A stretch of 64,000 nucleotides of DNA from Ketobacter sp963922875 (GCA_963922875.1 CAWUJH010000001.1:653265-717264); one strand, 5' to 3'. Positions 47,091-56,208 are shown, counted from the stretch's first letter. The notes: generated by a model from the sequence alone, not told the origin. Translations and numbers: made by a program.

Positions 47091-48434
47091 ATGAGTATTA
47101 CCAAGAAAGAATTTGCGGCCCGACGCCAACAACTAATGGCGATGATGGAGCCAAATAGTATCGCTGTATTGGCCGCGGCCCCCATGAGAACCCGTAGCCG
47201 CGATACAGAATTCCCATACCGGCAAGACAGTGATTTTTTTTATCTGTCGGGATTTCCTGAGCCGGAAGCCGTTTTGTTATTGATTCCTGGCCGCCCTCAT
47301 GGCGAGTATATTTTGTTTTGTCGTGACCGCGACCGGGATATGGAAATCTGGAATGGTTATCGTGCCGGTCCCGAAGGTGCTGTACATGGCTACGGTGCTG
47401 ATGATGCCTTTCCTATTGGCGACATCGATGAAATTTTGCCGGGTTTATTAGAAGGTAAAGAACGCGTCTATTACCAGATGGGTAAAGACAAAGAGTTTGA
47501 TGGTCAGGTTATGGAGTGGGTTAATAGTATCCGCAGTAAAGCGCGTAGTGGCGCCCATCCACCCGGCGAGTTTATTGCCTTGGAACATCTTCTGCATGAT
47601 ATGCGATTATTCAAAAGCAAAGCTGAAATACGTCTGATGCAAAAAGCCGCCGACATGAGCGCTAGCGCCCATGTGCGTGCCATGAAAAACTGTCGTGGCG
47701 GAATGATGGAATATCAATTGGAGGCGGAGCTGTTGCATGAGTTTGGCCTCAATGGTAGCCGTTTTCCTGCCTATTCCACGATTGTTGGTGGCGGAGCCAA
47801 CGCGTGCATATTGCATTATATAGAAAACACTGCAGAGCTTAAGGATGGCGATCTAGTGTTAATCGATGCGGGTGCCGAGTATGAGCATTATGCTGCCGAT
47901 ATTACCCGAACTTTCCCGGTTGGAGGGCGTTTTAATCCAGAGCAGCGTGCGCTCTACGACGTGGTTTTAAAAGCACAGCTGGCGGCCATAAAGCAAGTGA
48001 AACCCGGCAACCATTGGAACCAACCTCACGAAGCGGCAGTAAAAGAGCTAACGAAAGGTCTGGTTCAGCTGGGTCTGTTGCAGGGGAAAGTCTCTGACCT
48101 GATTGAAAGCAATGCCTACCGCAAATTCTATATGCATCGAACCGGCCATTGGCTAGGTATGGATGTGCATGATGTGGGTGACTATAAAGTAGGAGATGCG
48201 TGGCGGGAATTTGAACCCGGAATGGTGTTAACGGTGGAGCCTGGATTGTATGTGGCGGTTGATGATGACTCCGTTGATCCTAAGTGGCGTGGCATCGGTA
48301 TTCGCATTGAAGATGATGTTCTGGTCACCACAAAAGGGCGTAAGGTTCTAACCGGTGGTGTACCGAAAAGCGCCGATGAAATAGAAGCACTGATGACTCG
48401 AAGTCGTGGTCGTAAAGTCAGGCGAGTGGCCTGA
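47091..48434 (+). CDS. pepP: Xaa-Pro aminopeptidase P
   Basis: 447 residues from ATG 47091; GTG 47085 is an alternative. Creatinase-fold metallopeptidase with N-terminal domain (PNSIAVLAAAP...YPYRQDSDFFYLSG pattern) and di-manganese ligands in IDAGAEYEHYAADITRTFP, HRTGHWLGMDVHDVG, TVEPGLY and IRIEDDV. Removes N-terminal residues before proline. 6 bp after ygfB. Confidence 0.95.
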   Translation: MSITKKEFAARRQQLMAMMEPNSIAVLAAAPMRTRSRDTEFPYRQDSDFFYLSGFPEPEAVLLLIPGRPHGEYILFCRDRDRDMEIWNGYRAGPEGAVHGYGADDAFPIGDIDEILPGLLEGKERVYYQMGKDKEFDGQVMEWVNSIRSKARSGAHPPGEFIALEHLLHDMRLFKSKAEIRLMQKAADMSASAHVRAMKNCRGGMMEYQLEAELLHEFGLNGSRFPAYSTIVGGGANACILHYIENTAELKDGDLVLIDAGAEYEHYAADITRTFPVGGRFNPEQRALYDVVLKAQLAAIKQVKPGNHWNQPHEAAVKELTKGLVQLGLLQGKVSDLIESNAYRKFYMHRTGHWLGMDVHDVGDYKVGDAWREFEPGMVLTVEPGLYVAVDDDSVDPKWRGIGIRIEDDVLVTTKGRKVLTGGVPKSADEIEALMTRSRGRKVRRVA

Positions 48435-48442
48435 AGGATGTC

Positions 48443-49663
48443 ATGAGACACTATGATGTTGTGATTATGGGTGGAGGTTTAGTGGGCGCTTCATTAGCGG
48501 CCTGCTTAGCCCGTGACTCAGCGCTGCAAATTGCTGTGGTGGAAAAATTCAATCCGCCCACTCAGCTTGGGGATTTTCATCCCAGTTTTGATGCCCGTAA
48601 TACGGCGCTGACCAATGGCACCTGCCATCTATTCAATCAGCTTGGGATCTGGGCGGCACTGAGAAGTAATGCCGAGCCCATTGAAACCATCAAAATCAGT
48701 AACCAGGGTGGTTTTGGCCACGCAACCATACGGGCTCAGGACGAGCGTGTCAGAGCGCTGGGTTATGTCATTGAAAACCGCTACATAGGCGCTGAATTAT
48801 TTATCCATTTGAACACGCTTCGTAATGTAGACTTTATTGCTCCTGCTGAAATCAGTGCAATAACCTACGATCATGTTGATCGGGTTACCGTTTCAATAGA
48901 AGGCACAGAAAAGACTCAGGCTACCACCGCTTTATTGGTTGTCGCTGATGGTGCGTTGTCCAATGGACGCGAATTATTAGGTATTCAATCCAGTCAAACA
49001 CCTTATCATCAAGCCGCACTGGTTACCGCGTTCACTTCAGATCGTCCGCACAATAATACGGCTTATGAGCGCTTTGCCGCCGGTGGGCCACTGGCGCTAC
49101 TGCCTCAAACCCATGATCGATTTGGGGTAACCTGGTGTGTAAAGCAAGAAGAAGGTGAAGCGCTGGCGGCCATGAGCGATCAGGATTTTATAGCGGCTTT
49201 GGAGTCTGTGGCTGGAAGTGCAATTGGCCGTATTAAAAAAGTGGGAACGCGGGTGCTTTATCCTTTATCTCTGGTGCTGGCGAAAGAGCAAGTTCGACCC
49301 AACGTGGTAGTGTTAGGAAATGCCGCCCACAGTTTGCATCCAGTGGCCGGTCAGGGCCTTAACATGGCACTGCGGGATGTGGTGGTATTAACGCAAGCGT
49401 TGGAAGAGGCTAAGCGTCGTCAGCAATCCTTAGGGGATTTTGCGGTGTTGAACCGTTATCTTGATTTGCGAACCAACGACCAATTTAACACTCTGCAGTT
49501 TTCTGACAAGCTCACCAAGCTTTTTACCCACCCCAATGCAGGTGTTAGTTTGTTGAGAAATACGGGCTTGACTCTGTTTGATTGGCTTCCCGGAGCGAAA
49601 CGTTTCGTGGCCCGGCATGCAATGGGGCGGTCAGTGTCTATGCAGTTGCCGGAGATCGTATGA
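48443..49663 (+). CDS. ubiH: ubiquinone biosynthesis hydroxylase UbiH
   Basis: 406 residues. FAD motif VVIMGGGLVGASLAACLA, GD-type motif GNAAHSLHPVAGQGLNMALRDV, and the UbiH-like N-terminus with HPSFDARNTALTNGTC. Flavin monooxygenase adding a ring hydroxyl in ubiquinone synthesis. 8 bp after pepP; overlaps the next gene by 4 bp. Confidence 0.93.
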   Translation: MRHYDVVIMGGGLVGASLAACLARDSALQIAVVEKFNPPTQLGDFHPSFDARNTALTNGTCHLFNQLGIWAALRSNAEPIETIKISNQGGFGHATIRAQDERVRALGYVIENRYIGAELFIHLNTLRNVDFIAPAEISAITYDHVDRVTVSIEGTEKTQATTALLVVADGALSNGRELLGIQSSQTPYHQAALVTAFTSDRPHNNTAYERFAAGGPLALLPQTHDRFGVTWCVKQEEGEALAAMSDQDFIAALESVAGSAIGRIKKVGTRVLYPLSLVLAKEQVRPNVVVLGNAAHSLHPVAGQGLNMALRDVVVLTQALEEAKRRQQSLGDFAVLNRYLDLRTNDQFNTLQFSDKLTKLFTHPNAGVSLLRNTGLTLFDWLPGAKRFVARHAMGRSVSMQLPEIV

Positions 49664-50922
49664 ACGAGGCATTAACACCGGATTTATTGATTATTGGTGG
49701 TGGATTGGCCGGGTTGGCATTAGCTGTGGCGTTGATTGATTCTTCATTGGAAGTATTGGTTGTTGACCCACAAAAGCCACTGCCTCCCGATCATTGGCCG
49801 GCGGAATTTGATCCTCGTGTGAGTGCTTTAACTCATGCTTCTGAAAATATTCTGCGTCATTTGGGCGCCTGGGATTGGATAGCTGAGCAACAGCGTGTGG
49901 CTGCTTTTTCTAAGATGGATGTGTGGGATGGTGATGGTGTAGGCAATATTCAATTCTACGCTCAAGAGGTGGGCACCAGTCATTTAGGGCATATAGTGGA
50001 AAACCGCGTGACCCTGTATGGCCTATGGCAACAACTTATCATGGCCAGTAACATACACTTTGTACAAGCATCGCTTAGCAAGATTTTGGAAGCAGAAGCG
50101 CAGGACAAGTGGCAAGTATTGTTGAGCAATGGTCAATTAATCGAGCCAACACTTCTGGTGGGGGCTGATGGTGCGCGCTCAAAAGTTCGTGATCAGCTGG
50201 GTTTTCGGTGTCGCCAATGGTCTTATGAGCAAAGCGCGATAGTGACTACCGTAGTGACGGAAAAGACTCATGACAACACAGCACGCCAGATATTTTTAGA
50301 AAGTGGCCCCTTGGCGTTTCTGCCTTTACGAGAACAATCCAATCAGTCTTTATCAGCTACAAGCTCGATAGTTTGGAGCATACAAAACAGCCATCTTGAT
50401 TCCATAATGGCTTTAAGTGATGAAGCCTTTTGTCACCAACTGGGGAGTGCTTTTGAGCATCGCCTCGGTGCGGTTTTGCAGACGGATAAACGTTTTAGTT
50501 TTCCTTTAGTACAAAATCATGCCGTTGATTATATTACCGGAGGTGCGGCGCTAGTAGGTGATGCCGCACATAGCATTCACCCGCTCGCAGGACAGGGTAT
50601 CAATATGGGATTTCTGGATGTTGCAGTACTGGCAGAAGAAATTTTGCGAGCTCAAGCTGGTGGGCTTGATATAGCAGACAGCAGCGTTCTGCGGCGTTAT
50701 CAGCGAAGACGAAAATCCCATAATCTGGCAATGATGGGTGCAATGGAAGGATTCAAACAATTGTTTGGAACGACCATTCCTCCGTTTCGAATTGCTAGGA
50801 ACTTTGGCCTTTCCCTGGTGAATCGCCATGGTATTCTTAAAAATACCATTCTCTCCAGGGCGATGGGTCTAGAAGGGCCAATGCCAACTCTTGCTCAACC
50901 TGGTTTACTCGCTGATTTTTAA
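49660..50922 (+). CDS. second UbiH/UbiF/VisC-family hydroxylase (UbiI-like)
   Basis: 420 residues from ATG 49660 (ATGA overlap with ubiH). LLIIGGGLAGLALAVAL, FDPRVSALTHASENILRHLGAW and GDAAHSIHPLAGQGINMGFLDV. Position after ubiH matches UbiI/VisC, which hydroxylates C5 of the ring; UbiF cannot be excluded by eye. Confidence 0.9.
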   Translation: MNEALTPDLLIIGGGLAGLALAVALIDSSLEVLVVDPQKPLPPDHWPAEFDPRVSALTHASENILRHLGAWDWIAEQQRVAAFSKMDVWDGDGVGNIQFYAQEVGTSHLGHIVENRVTLYGLWQQLIMASNIHFVQASLSKILEAEAQDKWQVLLSNGQLIEPTLLVGADGARSKVRDQLGFRCRQWSYEQSAIVTTVVTEKTHDNTARQIFLESGPLAFLPLREQSNQSLSATSSIVWSIQNSHLDSIMALSDEAFCHQLGSAFEHRLGAVLQTDKRFSFPLVQNHAVDYITGGAALVGDAAHSIHPLAGQGINMGFLDVAVLAEEILRAQAGGLDIADSSVLRRYQRRRKSHNLAMMGAMEGFKQLFGTTIPPFRIARNFGLSLVNRHGILKNTILSRAMGLEGPMPTLAQPGLLADF

Positions 50923-51024
50923 GCGGATTGCTGTGGTTGTAGCGCAAGGTTTCTGCTTATAGCTCCTTAGTGCTATTATTTGATAAGTACTTTATAAAGA
51001 GTGAATAGTCCTGGGAGTTTATGC

Positions 51025-51348
51025 ATGGCGGAAGCGTTTGTTATCCGAAATCAGCTTGGTCAATATTTAACACGAAAAAATGAATGGGTATCTGGAAAGG
51101 ACCCGAGTGTATTATATTGTCAGCCACATTTTGACCAAGCGCTCAATCAATTGATCGAGATAAATGCCAAGGATATCGAGCTTCGGGGCGAAGTAATCAG
51201 TTTGGAAATGGGTGAAAAAGGCAAACCGATAGTGAAAGACTACGGGCCAGACCCCATTCAGCCAGAGCTAGAGGCTCTGGATGCTGAAGATGAGAATAAA
51301 CCAGCAATGGAAAAAGAGTCCGACGAGAATACAGTCGCGGCCTATTAA
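51025..51348 (+). CDS. Short soluble protein of unknown function
   Basis: 107 residues from ATG 51025 (GGGAG 8-12 bases upstream), acidic C-terminus (LEALDAEDENKPAMEKESDE). N-terminal AEAFVIRNQLGQYLTRKNEWVSG looks like a conserved core. It is the last ordinary chromosomal gene before the integron and may belong to the ubi run. Confidence 0.6.
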   Translation: MAEAFVIRNQLGQYLTRKNEWVSGKDPSVLYCQPHFDQALNQLIEINAKDIELRGEVISLEMGEKGKPIVKDYGPDPIQPELEALDAEDENKPAMEKESDENTVAAY

Positions 51349-51459
51349 CATACATCGACCGAATATTTACATAATCTGATTTATCGAACGCACGCTATTT
51401 TCGATAGAGTTTAATTTTTCTACTGGGGTATCCTAGGGGCGGTAGCGTGCCTGCTGCCT

Positions 51460-52449
51460 TTAATTAATTACATCAACTGGACTGGTTACCCCGCGTTCTT
51501 GGATGCCCACTACATGGGTGTAAATTTGTGTGGTGGATAAATCCGAATGCCCCATCATTTCCTGAATATTGCGAATATCTGTGCCAGCTCGTAATAATTG
51601 CGTAGCAAAGCTATGACGAAAAGTATGACAGCCAGCTTTTTTTAAAATATTACTCGACTTAATAGCAATTTTTACTTGGCGTTGAATATGATGCTCACCA
51701 ATATGGTGACGCCTTTTAATTCCGGTGCGAGGATCAACGGAAAGATTTTTAGCGGGAAATAAATACTGCCACGTTGGGCTTGCCGCCATGTTTGGGTATT
51801 TCCTGGAAAGCGCATCGGGCATATAGACGTACCCAAAGCCATGAGCAATATCCATCTGATGTTGTGACAGAACGAAATTGATTTGATTTTTAAGTAGCGG
51901 GATTTGGCTGGTGGGTAATAACGTTCGACGCCATTTATTGCCTTTACTTTCACGCACGATAATGCACTGATTTTCAAAATCAATATCCTGAACTCTCAAA
52001 CGAGCACATTCCATTACCCGTAAGCCAGAACCATACATTAAAGAAGCCGCCAAACGATAAGTTCCTTCTAACTTTTCGATTACTGATGTTGCCTCCCGGT
52101 GACTAAAAACGGTAGGTAGTGTTCGAGGCCTTTTACTCGGAAAATAGTTTAATTGGCCCACCGAAATTTGAAGGAATTTTACATACAAGAATACGATGGC
52201 GTTCAACGCCGTCTTTTGAGTGTTAACAGCAACATTACGTTCAACGGACAAATAGCTAAGATATTCATCTATTGCTTTACTGGTGAGTTCCTTCGGGTGA
52301 GTCATCTGATGGTAACGAATATAATCCTTAACCCAAATACAATAAGTTTTCTCCGTGCGATAAGCTAAGTTCCTGCTTCGAATAAAATAGCGAAACTGAT
52401 CCATAAATTTGATCGGTTTCTCTGGCAATGGGCGCGGTATGTCATCCAT
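51460..52449 (-). CDS. intI: Integron integrase (tyrosine recombinase)
   Basis: 329 residues. Catalytic residues: R144 (GSGLRVMEC), K169 (SKGNK), H275 and R278 (HTFRHSF), H301 (GHSDLS) and nucleophile Y310 (TQIYTHV). The integron-specific insertion lies at about 213-233 (LSRKYPN....TWQYLFPA), which separates IntI from XerC/D. Ribosome-binding AAGGAG lies upstream of the start at 52449. It joins and excises cassettes at attI and single-stranded attC. A LexA-type box covers its promoter. No truncation, so probably active. Confidence 0.97.
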   Translation of the reverse strand: MDDIPRPLPEKPIKFMDQFRYFIRSRNLAYRTEKTYCIWVKDYIRYHQMTHPKELTSKAIDEYLSYLSVERNVAVNTQKTALNAIVFLYVKFLQISVGQLNYFPSKRPRTLPTVFSHREATSVIEKLEGTYRLAASLMYGSGLRVMECARLRVQDIDFENQCIIVRESKGNKWRRTLLPTSQIPLLKNQINFVLSQHQMDIAHGFGYVYMPDALSRKYPNMAASPTWQYLFPAKNLSVDPRTGIKRRHHIGEHHIQRQVKIAIKSSNILKKAGCHTFRHSFATQLLRAGTDIRNIQEMMGHSDLSTTQIYTHVVGIQERGVTSPVDVIN

Positions 52450-52466
52450 TGAAAGTGACTCCTTTA

Positions 52467-52482
52467 CTGTTCGTTTGTACAG
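52467..52482. promoter_or_regulatory. LexA (SOS) box of intI
   Basis: CTG-N10-CAG palindrome (CTGTTCGTTTGTACAG), 18 bp upstream of the intI start. SOS control of integron integrases through such a site is established; here it should repress intI until DNA damage or single-stranded DNA entry. Confidence 0.88.
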
Positions 52483-52488
52483 TATCGG

Positions 52489-52511
52489 TTTCTTGCTAAC
52501 TGAGCAAGAAA
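52489..52511. repeat. 9-bp inverted repeat next to the LexA box
   Basis: TTTCTTGCT and AGCAAGAAA flank AACTG. Perfect arms just upstream of the intI promoter. It could bind a regulator or be part of attI. Confidence 0.5.
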
Positions 52512-52699
52512 AATATCTAAACTTAAGGTCGGATGATTTATTCTTTGAAAAATTTTGTTGGGTTGAAACAGTAAGTTATGGTTTCACCGTTATAAAATAT
52601 TTGGATCTACATTCAAATAGTTTGTCTTTGAATTAGCTGTGCAATTTTCTGCGCAAATGGGAAAAATGATTGTTAGGTTGTAAGGACTTGCTGACCTTA

Positions 52700-52757
52700 G
52701 AAAAAATAACCCGACATTGAAATGTTTGATTTTGGGTCGGAGATACAAATGTTAGAA
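52700..52757 (+). other. attI site; first cassette joined at 52751
   Basis: The core GTTAGAA at 52751-52757 is the exact reverse complement of the R'' core TTCTAAC of the first attC (53092), so cassette 1 starts here. The left half holds CCGAC (52711) and GTCGG (52736) as a weak inverted pair. The outer limit of attI is not defined by sequence. Confidence 0.65.
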
Positions 52758-53204
52758 TTTTTTGTATTGTACCCTGTAGCTATAGTAGATTTGAGCAAGT
52801 AGAAAATCCATTGCTAAGCGGGAATATCGCAAACCAAGTTTGGGCTACTAGCGTTCCTGCACGAGAAAGCGGAACGCCTTTAGTGTTGCAGTTTTGTTGA
52901 TCTACGCCAAGGCGAAGCCTAGCCCCGACGAGATACCACTGTTGTTGCTTTTTTGTTATGGCGATTATTCTTGCTACGACGCAATACCAACTAATTTTGA
53001 GATTTGGACTGCTGGGGCGTTTCGGCAATAACAGTGCGTAATTTAAAGATGTTTTGTTCAGTGCTATATTCCAAATACGATTCACTTAAATTTCTAACCA
53101 GTACATCCACGGGGACGCAGTTACGCTCCAAAAATTTGCGGATGCTTCGCATTTTATCCGCAAATTTCCTCCGCTACACTGCGCCCATGATGTAAGCGTT
53201 AGCG
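52752..53204. other. Cassette 1, no clear gene
   Basis: About 450 bp from the attI junction to the first attC. No rightward open frame of 60 codons precedes attC. A leftward frame of 101 codons (52780-53085) is the only candidate and has no recognisable domain. A hairpin GCGTTCC/GGAACGC lies near 52850. The cassette may carry a promoter, a small RNA or a decayed gene. Confidence 0.5.
53092..53204 (+). repeat. attC1
   Basis: 113 bp. R'' TTCTAAC (53092), R' GTTAGCG (53198). Complementary arms around GGACGCAGTTACGC / TACACTGCGCCC and TTTGCGGATGC / GCATTTTATCCGCAAA give the usual imperfect hairpin. Closes cassette 1. Confidence 0.88.
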
Positions 53205-53245
53205 AAATCGTTACAATTTTGTGCGTTTGGAAGTTAGAATTAAGA
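53198..53245 (+). repeat. Leader type B, cassette 2
   Basis: GTTAGCGAAATCG then TTTTGTGCGTTTGGAA; shared with cassettes 3 and 7 just after the recombination point. Confidence 0.65.
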
Positions 53246-53252
53246 GGGAGAT

Positions 53253-53729
53253 ATGAAATATAGAAAATATGGCGCAATATTTATATTAATGATTTCTGCT
53301 TGTGCGACGATGGACGGCGTATACTTTTTTGACTATAGAGCATCACCGACAACGGAAGAGGAAACTAGGTTTATATTAAATGAGCTAAAGCAGCTGGCGC
53401 TCTCTTCGGAATTTCTTTCATGCAGTGAGCTATCTAAAGTTAGTGTTAGAAGTCAGTATGATGGAAAGCCTCTTTGGAGAGAAAATTGGAGCTTCTTTGG
53501 TTGTGGCAGAGGGCTGCTGTTTTCAATATCTATCTATGAGCCAAATATAGATCATGGGCGAAATGTAAAGACCTACCATAATAGATCATTTCAGCTGGTT
53601 TCGGGTAATTCATGTTGGCCTGGGGGTTATGAAGGCTACAAATGTGTTGATGTGAATCATAAGCTAAATTATTTGTTACGCTATGGTCGTGACCCAAGAA
53701 AACAGATAGAAATAAGTATTAATCAATAG
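53253..53729 (+). CDS. Cassette 2: small lipoprotein, unknown
   Basis: 158 residues; GAGGGAG just upstream. Signal with lipobox ISAC (Cys 17), so membrane-anchored. The mature part has six cysteines and no domain I recognise. Cassette gene with a 176-bp tail before its attC. Confidence 0.75.
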   Translation: MKYRKYGAIFILMISACATMDGVYFFDYRASPTTEEETRFILNELKQLALSSEFLSCSELSKVSVRSQYDGKPLWRENWSFFGCGRGLLFSISIYEPNIDHGRNVKTYHNRSFQLVSGNSCWPGGYEGYKCVDVNHKLNYLLRYGRDPRKQIEISINQ

Positions 53730-53905
53730 CGAATGGGGCAGCTTGAACCAGACATTATCTGAAAACTAAATTATGTCTTGACTATTAACGGTACTTCAAC
53801 CGCTTTAGTGGGCAACTTCACAAGGATTGAGTTTGTGTTTTGTCAAATTCAAGTAGCAAGATTTAGGTATTTTATGGTGCTAAATTTGGGAAACAGAGTG
53901 TTCAT

Positions 53906-54025
53906 TGCTAACAATCACATCAAGTGGAGGCAACTACGTTCCGCGATATTTTGCGGTGTCGCTACGCGCCACTTTACCGCAAAAATCACTCCACTACGCA
54001 GCCCCACTTATGTACGGCGTTAGCG
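53906..54025 (+). repeat. attC2
   Basis: 120 bp. R'' TGCTAAC (53906), R' GTTAGCG (54019). Family alpha (AAGTGGAGGCAACTACG...CCCCACTT). Preceded by the conserved tail GTGCTAAATTT (from 53878). Closes cassette 2. Confidence 0.93.
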
Positions 54026-54062
54026 AATTCGCCAGAATGGTGTGCATTTAGAATAGGAGAAT
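54019..54062 (+). repeat. Leader type B, cassette 3
   Basis: GTTAGCGAATTCG then AATGGTGTGCATTTAGAAT, matching the leaders of cassettes 2 and 7. Confidence 0.65.
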
Positions 54063-54064
54063 AA

Positions 54065-54628
54065 ATGATTAAGATACTACGTATTGTTTGTATTTTATTT
54101 ATAGTACAGTCATTTTCCTATGCGGAAATATATAAATGGAAAGACGAAAACGGAGCAATTCGTTTTAGTGATAGCCGTCCAAATGTAGAGGAATTTAGTG
54201 TTATCGAATTTGAAGATGAATCGCCAAAAGAAAATGAAATTGAAACTATGAAAAATGAGACAAAAATAATCTCGTGGGAGGCTACAAACGAAAAATCAAA
54301 TAGCGTGAAGTTTGCCGTTAAATATTTCTATGATGGGCAATATGGCGATGAAAAGATGTGGATCAGTGCTACAACCAAAGCAAATGGTTCAACAACAAGC
54401 TATTATAGTGTTAGGCCGGGTACAATTATGCCAGGTGAGCATATTGCTATTATCGATGTAGGTGTTGCTAGTTTTGCACCAAAGCGTTATTGCTCTGATC
54501 AAGTTCAATTTAGCATGTATGGAAGAAACATATCTACATTTCACAAAGCGACGGTGAATTACAGCAAATGCTGGACAAATACCTATGTTAAACCCACGGA
54601 ATCTATACCTACAGAGGGTGTAGACTGA
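54065..54628 (+). CDS. Cassette 3: exported DUF4124-domain protein
   Basis: 187 residues; AGGAG upstream. Signal peptide ending near SYA-E21, then the DUF4124 motif EIYKWKDENGAIRFSDSRP (about 21-40), common in periplasmic gammaproteobacterial proteins, and an unknown beta-rich C-terminal part with two Cys. Function unknown. Confidence 0.8.
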   Translation: MIKILRIVCILFIVQSFSYAEIYKWKDENGAIRFSDSRPNVEEFSVIEFEDESPKENEIETMKNETKIISWEATNEKSNSVKFAVKYFYDGQYGDEKMWISATTKANGSTTSYYSVRPGTIMPGEHIAIIDVGVASFAPKRYCSDQVQFSMYGRNISTFHKATVNYSKCWTNTYVKPTESIPTEGVD

Positions 54629-54813
54629 ATGCTTCGTATTAAGTATTACGTGCGACTTATGGTATATAGAATTGCTGCTAGATCTAATCATTCGTGTATC
54701 TATTATTAGTGTCAAGATTGAAGTGTGACAGTTTGTTGTTAACTTTGACTCAGGTTTGAGCTGAGTATCCGGGCTTATATTTAAATGCTAAATTTAAACA
54801 TTAGTGTGTTTAT

Positions 54814-54933
54814 CGCTAACAATGTCATCAAGTGTAGGCAACTACGCTCCGCGATATTTTGCGGTGTCGCTGCGCGCCACTTTACCGCAAAAATCGCTCC
54901 GCTCCGTCGCCCCACTTATGAACGGCGTTAGCG
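54814..54933 (+). repeat. attC3
   Basis: 120 bp. R'' CGCTAAC (54814), R' GTTAGCG (54927). Family alpha. Preceded by the full conserved tail (GCTAAATTTAAACATTAG, from 54787). Closes cassette 3. Confidence 0.93.
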
Positions 54934-54960
54934 TGTCGACTAATGAAATGCTGTGTAGTA

Positions 54961-54978
54961 TCCACGTTTCGTGAGTAG
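54961..54978 (+). repeat. Leader type A mini-hairpin, cassette 4
   Basis: TCCACG-TTT-CGTGAGTA; follows GTTAGCGTGTCGACTAAT of the same cassette. Confidence 0.55.
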
Positions 54979-55011
54979 AATGTGCCACTTCACGTGAATT
55001 AAGGAAAATTT

Positions 55012-55341
55012 ATGTCGGCTTATGTCATCTATCATTACAATATAAAAGATCGCGAAAAAATTGATGAGCTGACTAGTTCATCATTACCAATTAATGAAAA
55101 GTATGGTGCAAAAGTTATTATTGGTAGCCCTGTTAAAGCATTAGTGGGAAGTACTAAATCTCATATAGTGGTTTTAGAGTTTTCAGACTTTTCCAAAGCG
55201 GAGAAGTATTTCTATTCCGATGAGCATAAAGAACTTTCAGTATTAATGAGTCAAGCGATGGATGGTTGGGCCACAATTGTACCCGGCGATTCAGAAACCC
55301 AGGAACTTGTTGACTCAGGTTACTTTGAGTCCAAGTCTTAG
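55012..55341 (+). CDS. Cassette 4: DUF1330-like protein
   Basis: 109 residues; AAGGAAA upstream. Ferredoxin-like dimeric alpha/beta pattern of DUF1330 (AYVIYHYNIKDREKIDE, IVVLEFSDFSKAEKYFYSDEHKEL). Soluble. Biochemical role of the family is not established. Confidence 0.8.
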   Translation: MSAYVIYHYNIKDREKIDELTSSSLPINEKYGAKVIIGSPVKALVGSTKSHIVVLEFSDFSKAEKYFYSDEHKELSVLMSQAMDGWATIVPGDSETQELVDSGYFESKS

Positions 55342-55401
55342 GATAAAGTTCAATGTCAGGGTGTATGGTTGAGTGCTGAATTTGGACGGCAGTGTGTTTA
55401 T

Positions 55402-55521
55402 TGCTAACCATGCGTGCCACAGGGACGTAAGGTCGCTGCCGCACTATGTGCTTCGCGCTTTGCGCTCATTATTGCACATAGTGCGTCATCGCCCTCACGC
55501 CCGTGCACATTGGCGTTAGAT
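55402..55521 (+). repeat. attC4
   Basis: 120 bp. R'' TGCTAAC (55402), R' GTTAGAT (55515). Body unlike the others (GCACTATGTGC...GCACATAGTGC arms, GGGACG / CGCCC). Preceded by the conserved tail GTGCTGAATTTGGACGGC. Closes cassette 4. Confidence 0.9.
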
Positions 55522-55613
55522 GAACTCATTGCCGATAACTAATCGAATAAAAATGTATACCCATCAAATAAACGGGTGAGGTCTTTATAAGACCGTTTTT
55601 GAGGGATTTAAAT

Positions 55614-55967
55614 ATGGCAATTACTAGCAAAACCGATAGTGAAATAATTGAAATAGCACTACCGATGATTAATGATGTAGTTAAGGCATCAAATTCAAAA
55701 GATTGGGACCTTTTCTCGAAGTATCAGACAGAGGATGAGAGGAGTGACCCTGAGAATAGAAGAAGTGTAGAAGACATATGGGAAGGATATGAATTCTTTT
55801 CGACGCTGAATATCGAACGAGAAATACTAGCGGTATTAAGAAAAGATGAAATTGCTCAGATAGTGTGGAAGCAAACTAGTACCAAAATTTCAGGAGATGG
55901 ATTAGCTCGCTACTACATAAAGGAGATCGATCAAAAAATTATGGAAGTCGGCTTTACTATTGACTAA
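55614..55967 (+). CDS. Cassette 5: soluble protein, unknown
   Basis: 117 residues from ATG 55614 (GAGGGA upstream). Starts AITSKTDSEIIEIALPMINDVVKASNSKDWDLFSKY; the helical start and later beta strands recall NTF2-like folds (also KQTSTKISGDGLARYYIKEI), but this is not certain. GGTC/GACC mini-hairpin in its leader. Confidence 0.7.
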   Translation: MAITSKTDSEIIEIALPMINDVVKASNSKDWDLFSKYQTEDERSDPENRRSVEDIWEGYEFFSTLNIEREILAVLRKDEIAQIVWKQTSTKISGDGLARYYIKEIDQKIMEVGFTID

Positions 55968-56030
55968 TAAGCTATTGGGTTAAGTAGGTGTTTCATGCCT
56001 TTTATAGTATAAAGTATTGCTGTAGCCCCT

Positions 56031-56144
56031 ATCTAACCATTTCATGAACAGGGACGTGGTTTCGCTCCACAATTTTTTGGGTGCTTCGCACTTTACCCAA
56101 AAAATTGCTCCGCAACACCACGCCCGTTATGCTAGGCGTTAGCG
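56031..56144 (+). repeat. attC5
   Basis: 114 bp. R'' ATCTAAC (56031, reverse complement of this cassette's GTTAGAT), R' GTTAGCG (56138). Family beta (GGGACGTGG...CCACGCCC). No conserved tail before it. Closes cassette 5. Confidence 0.93.
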
Positions 56145-56171
56145 TGTCAACTAATTTGCTTCAAAGTTTAG

Positions 56172-56190
56172 TCCTCTTTTTGTAGGGGCA
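56172..56190 (+). repeat. Leader type A mini-hairpin, cassette 6
   Basis: CCTC-TTTTTGTA-GGGG; stem changed but still able to pair; follows GTTAGCGTGTCAACTAAT. Confidence 0.5.
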
Positions 56191-56208
56191 CCATAATTAG
56201 AGAACAAT

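Noticed and set aside
52672..52678. GTTAGGT as the attI x cassette 1 crossover
   Set aside because: It fits the loose core consensus, but GTTAGAA at 52751 is the exact complement of R'' in attC1, which is the stronger criterion.
52780..53085. Leftward 101-codon gene in cassette 1
   Set aside because: No domain, no clear binding site; recorded only as a candidate because the cassette has no other gene.
53778..54023. Open frames running through attC sites (also near 56607-56970, 58066-58306) with recurring WRQLRSAIFCGVA-like translations
   Set aside because: They recur because the attC sequence itself recurs; they have no binding sites and lie between genes.
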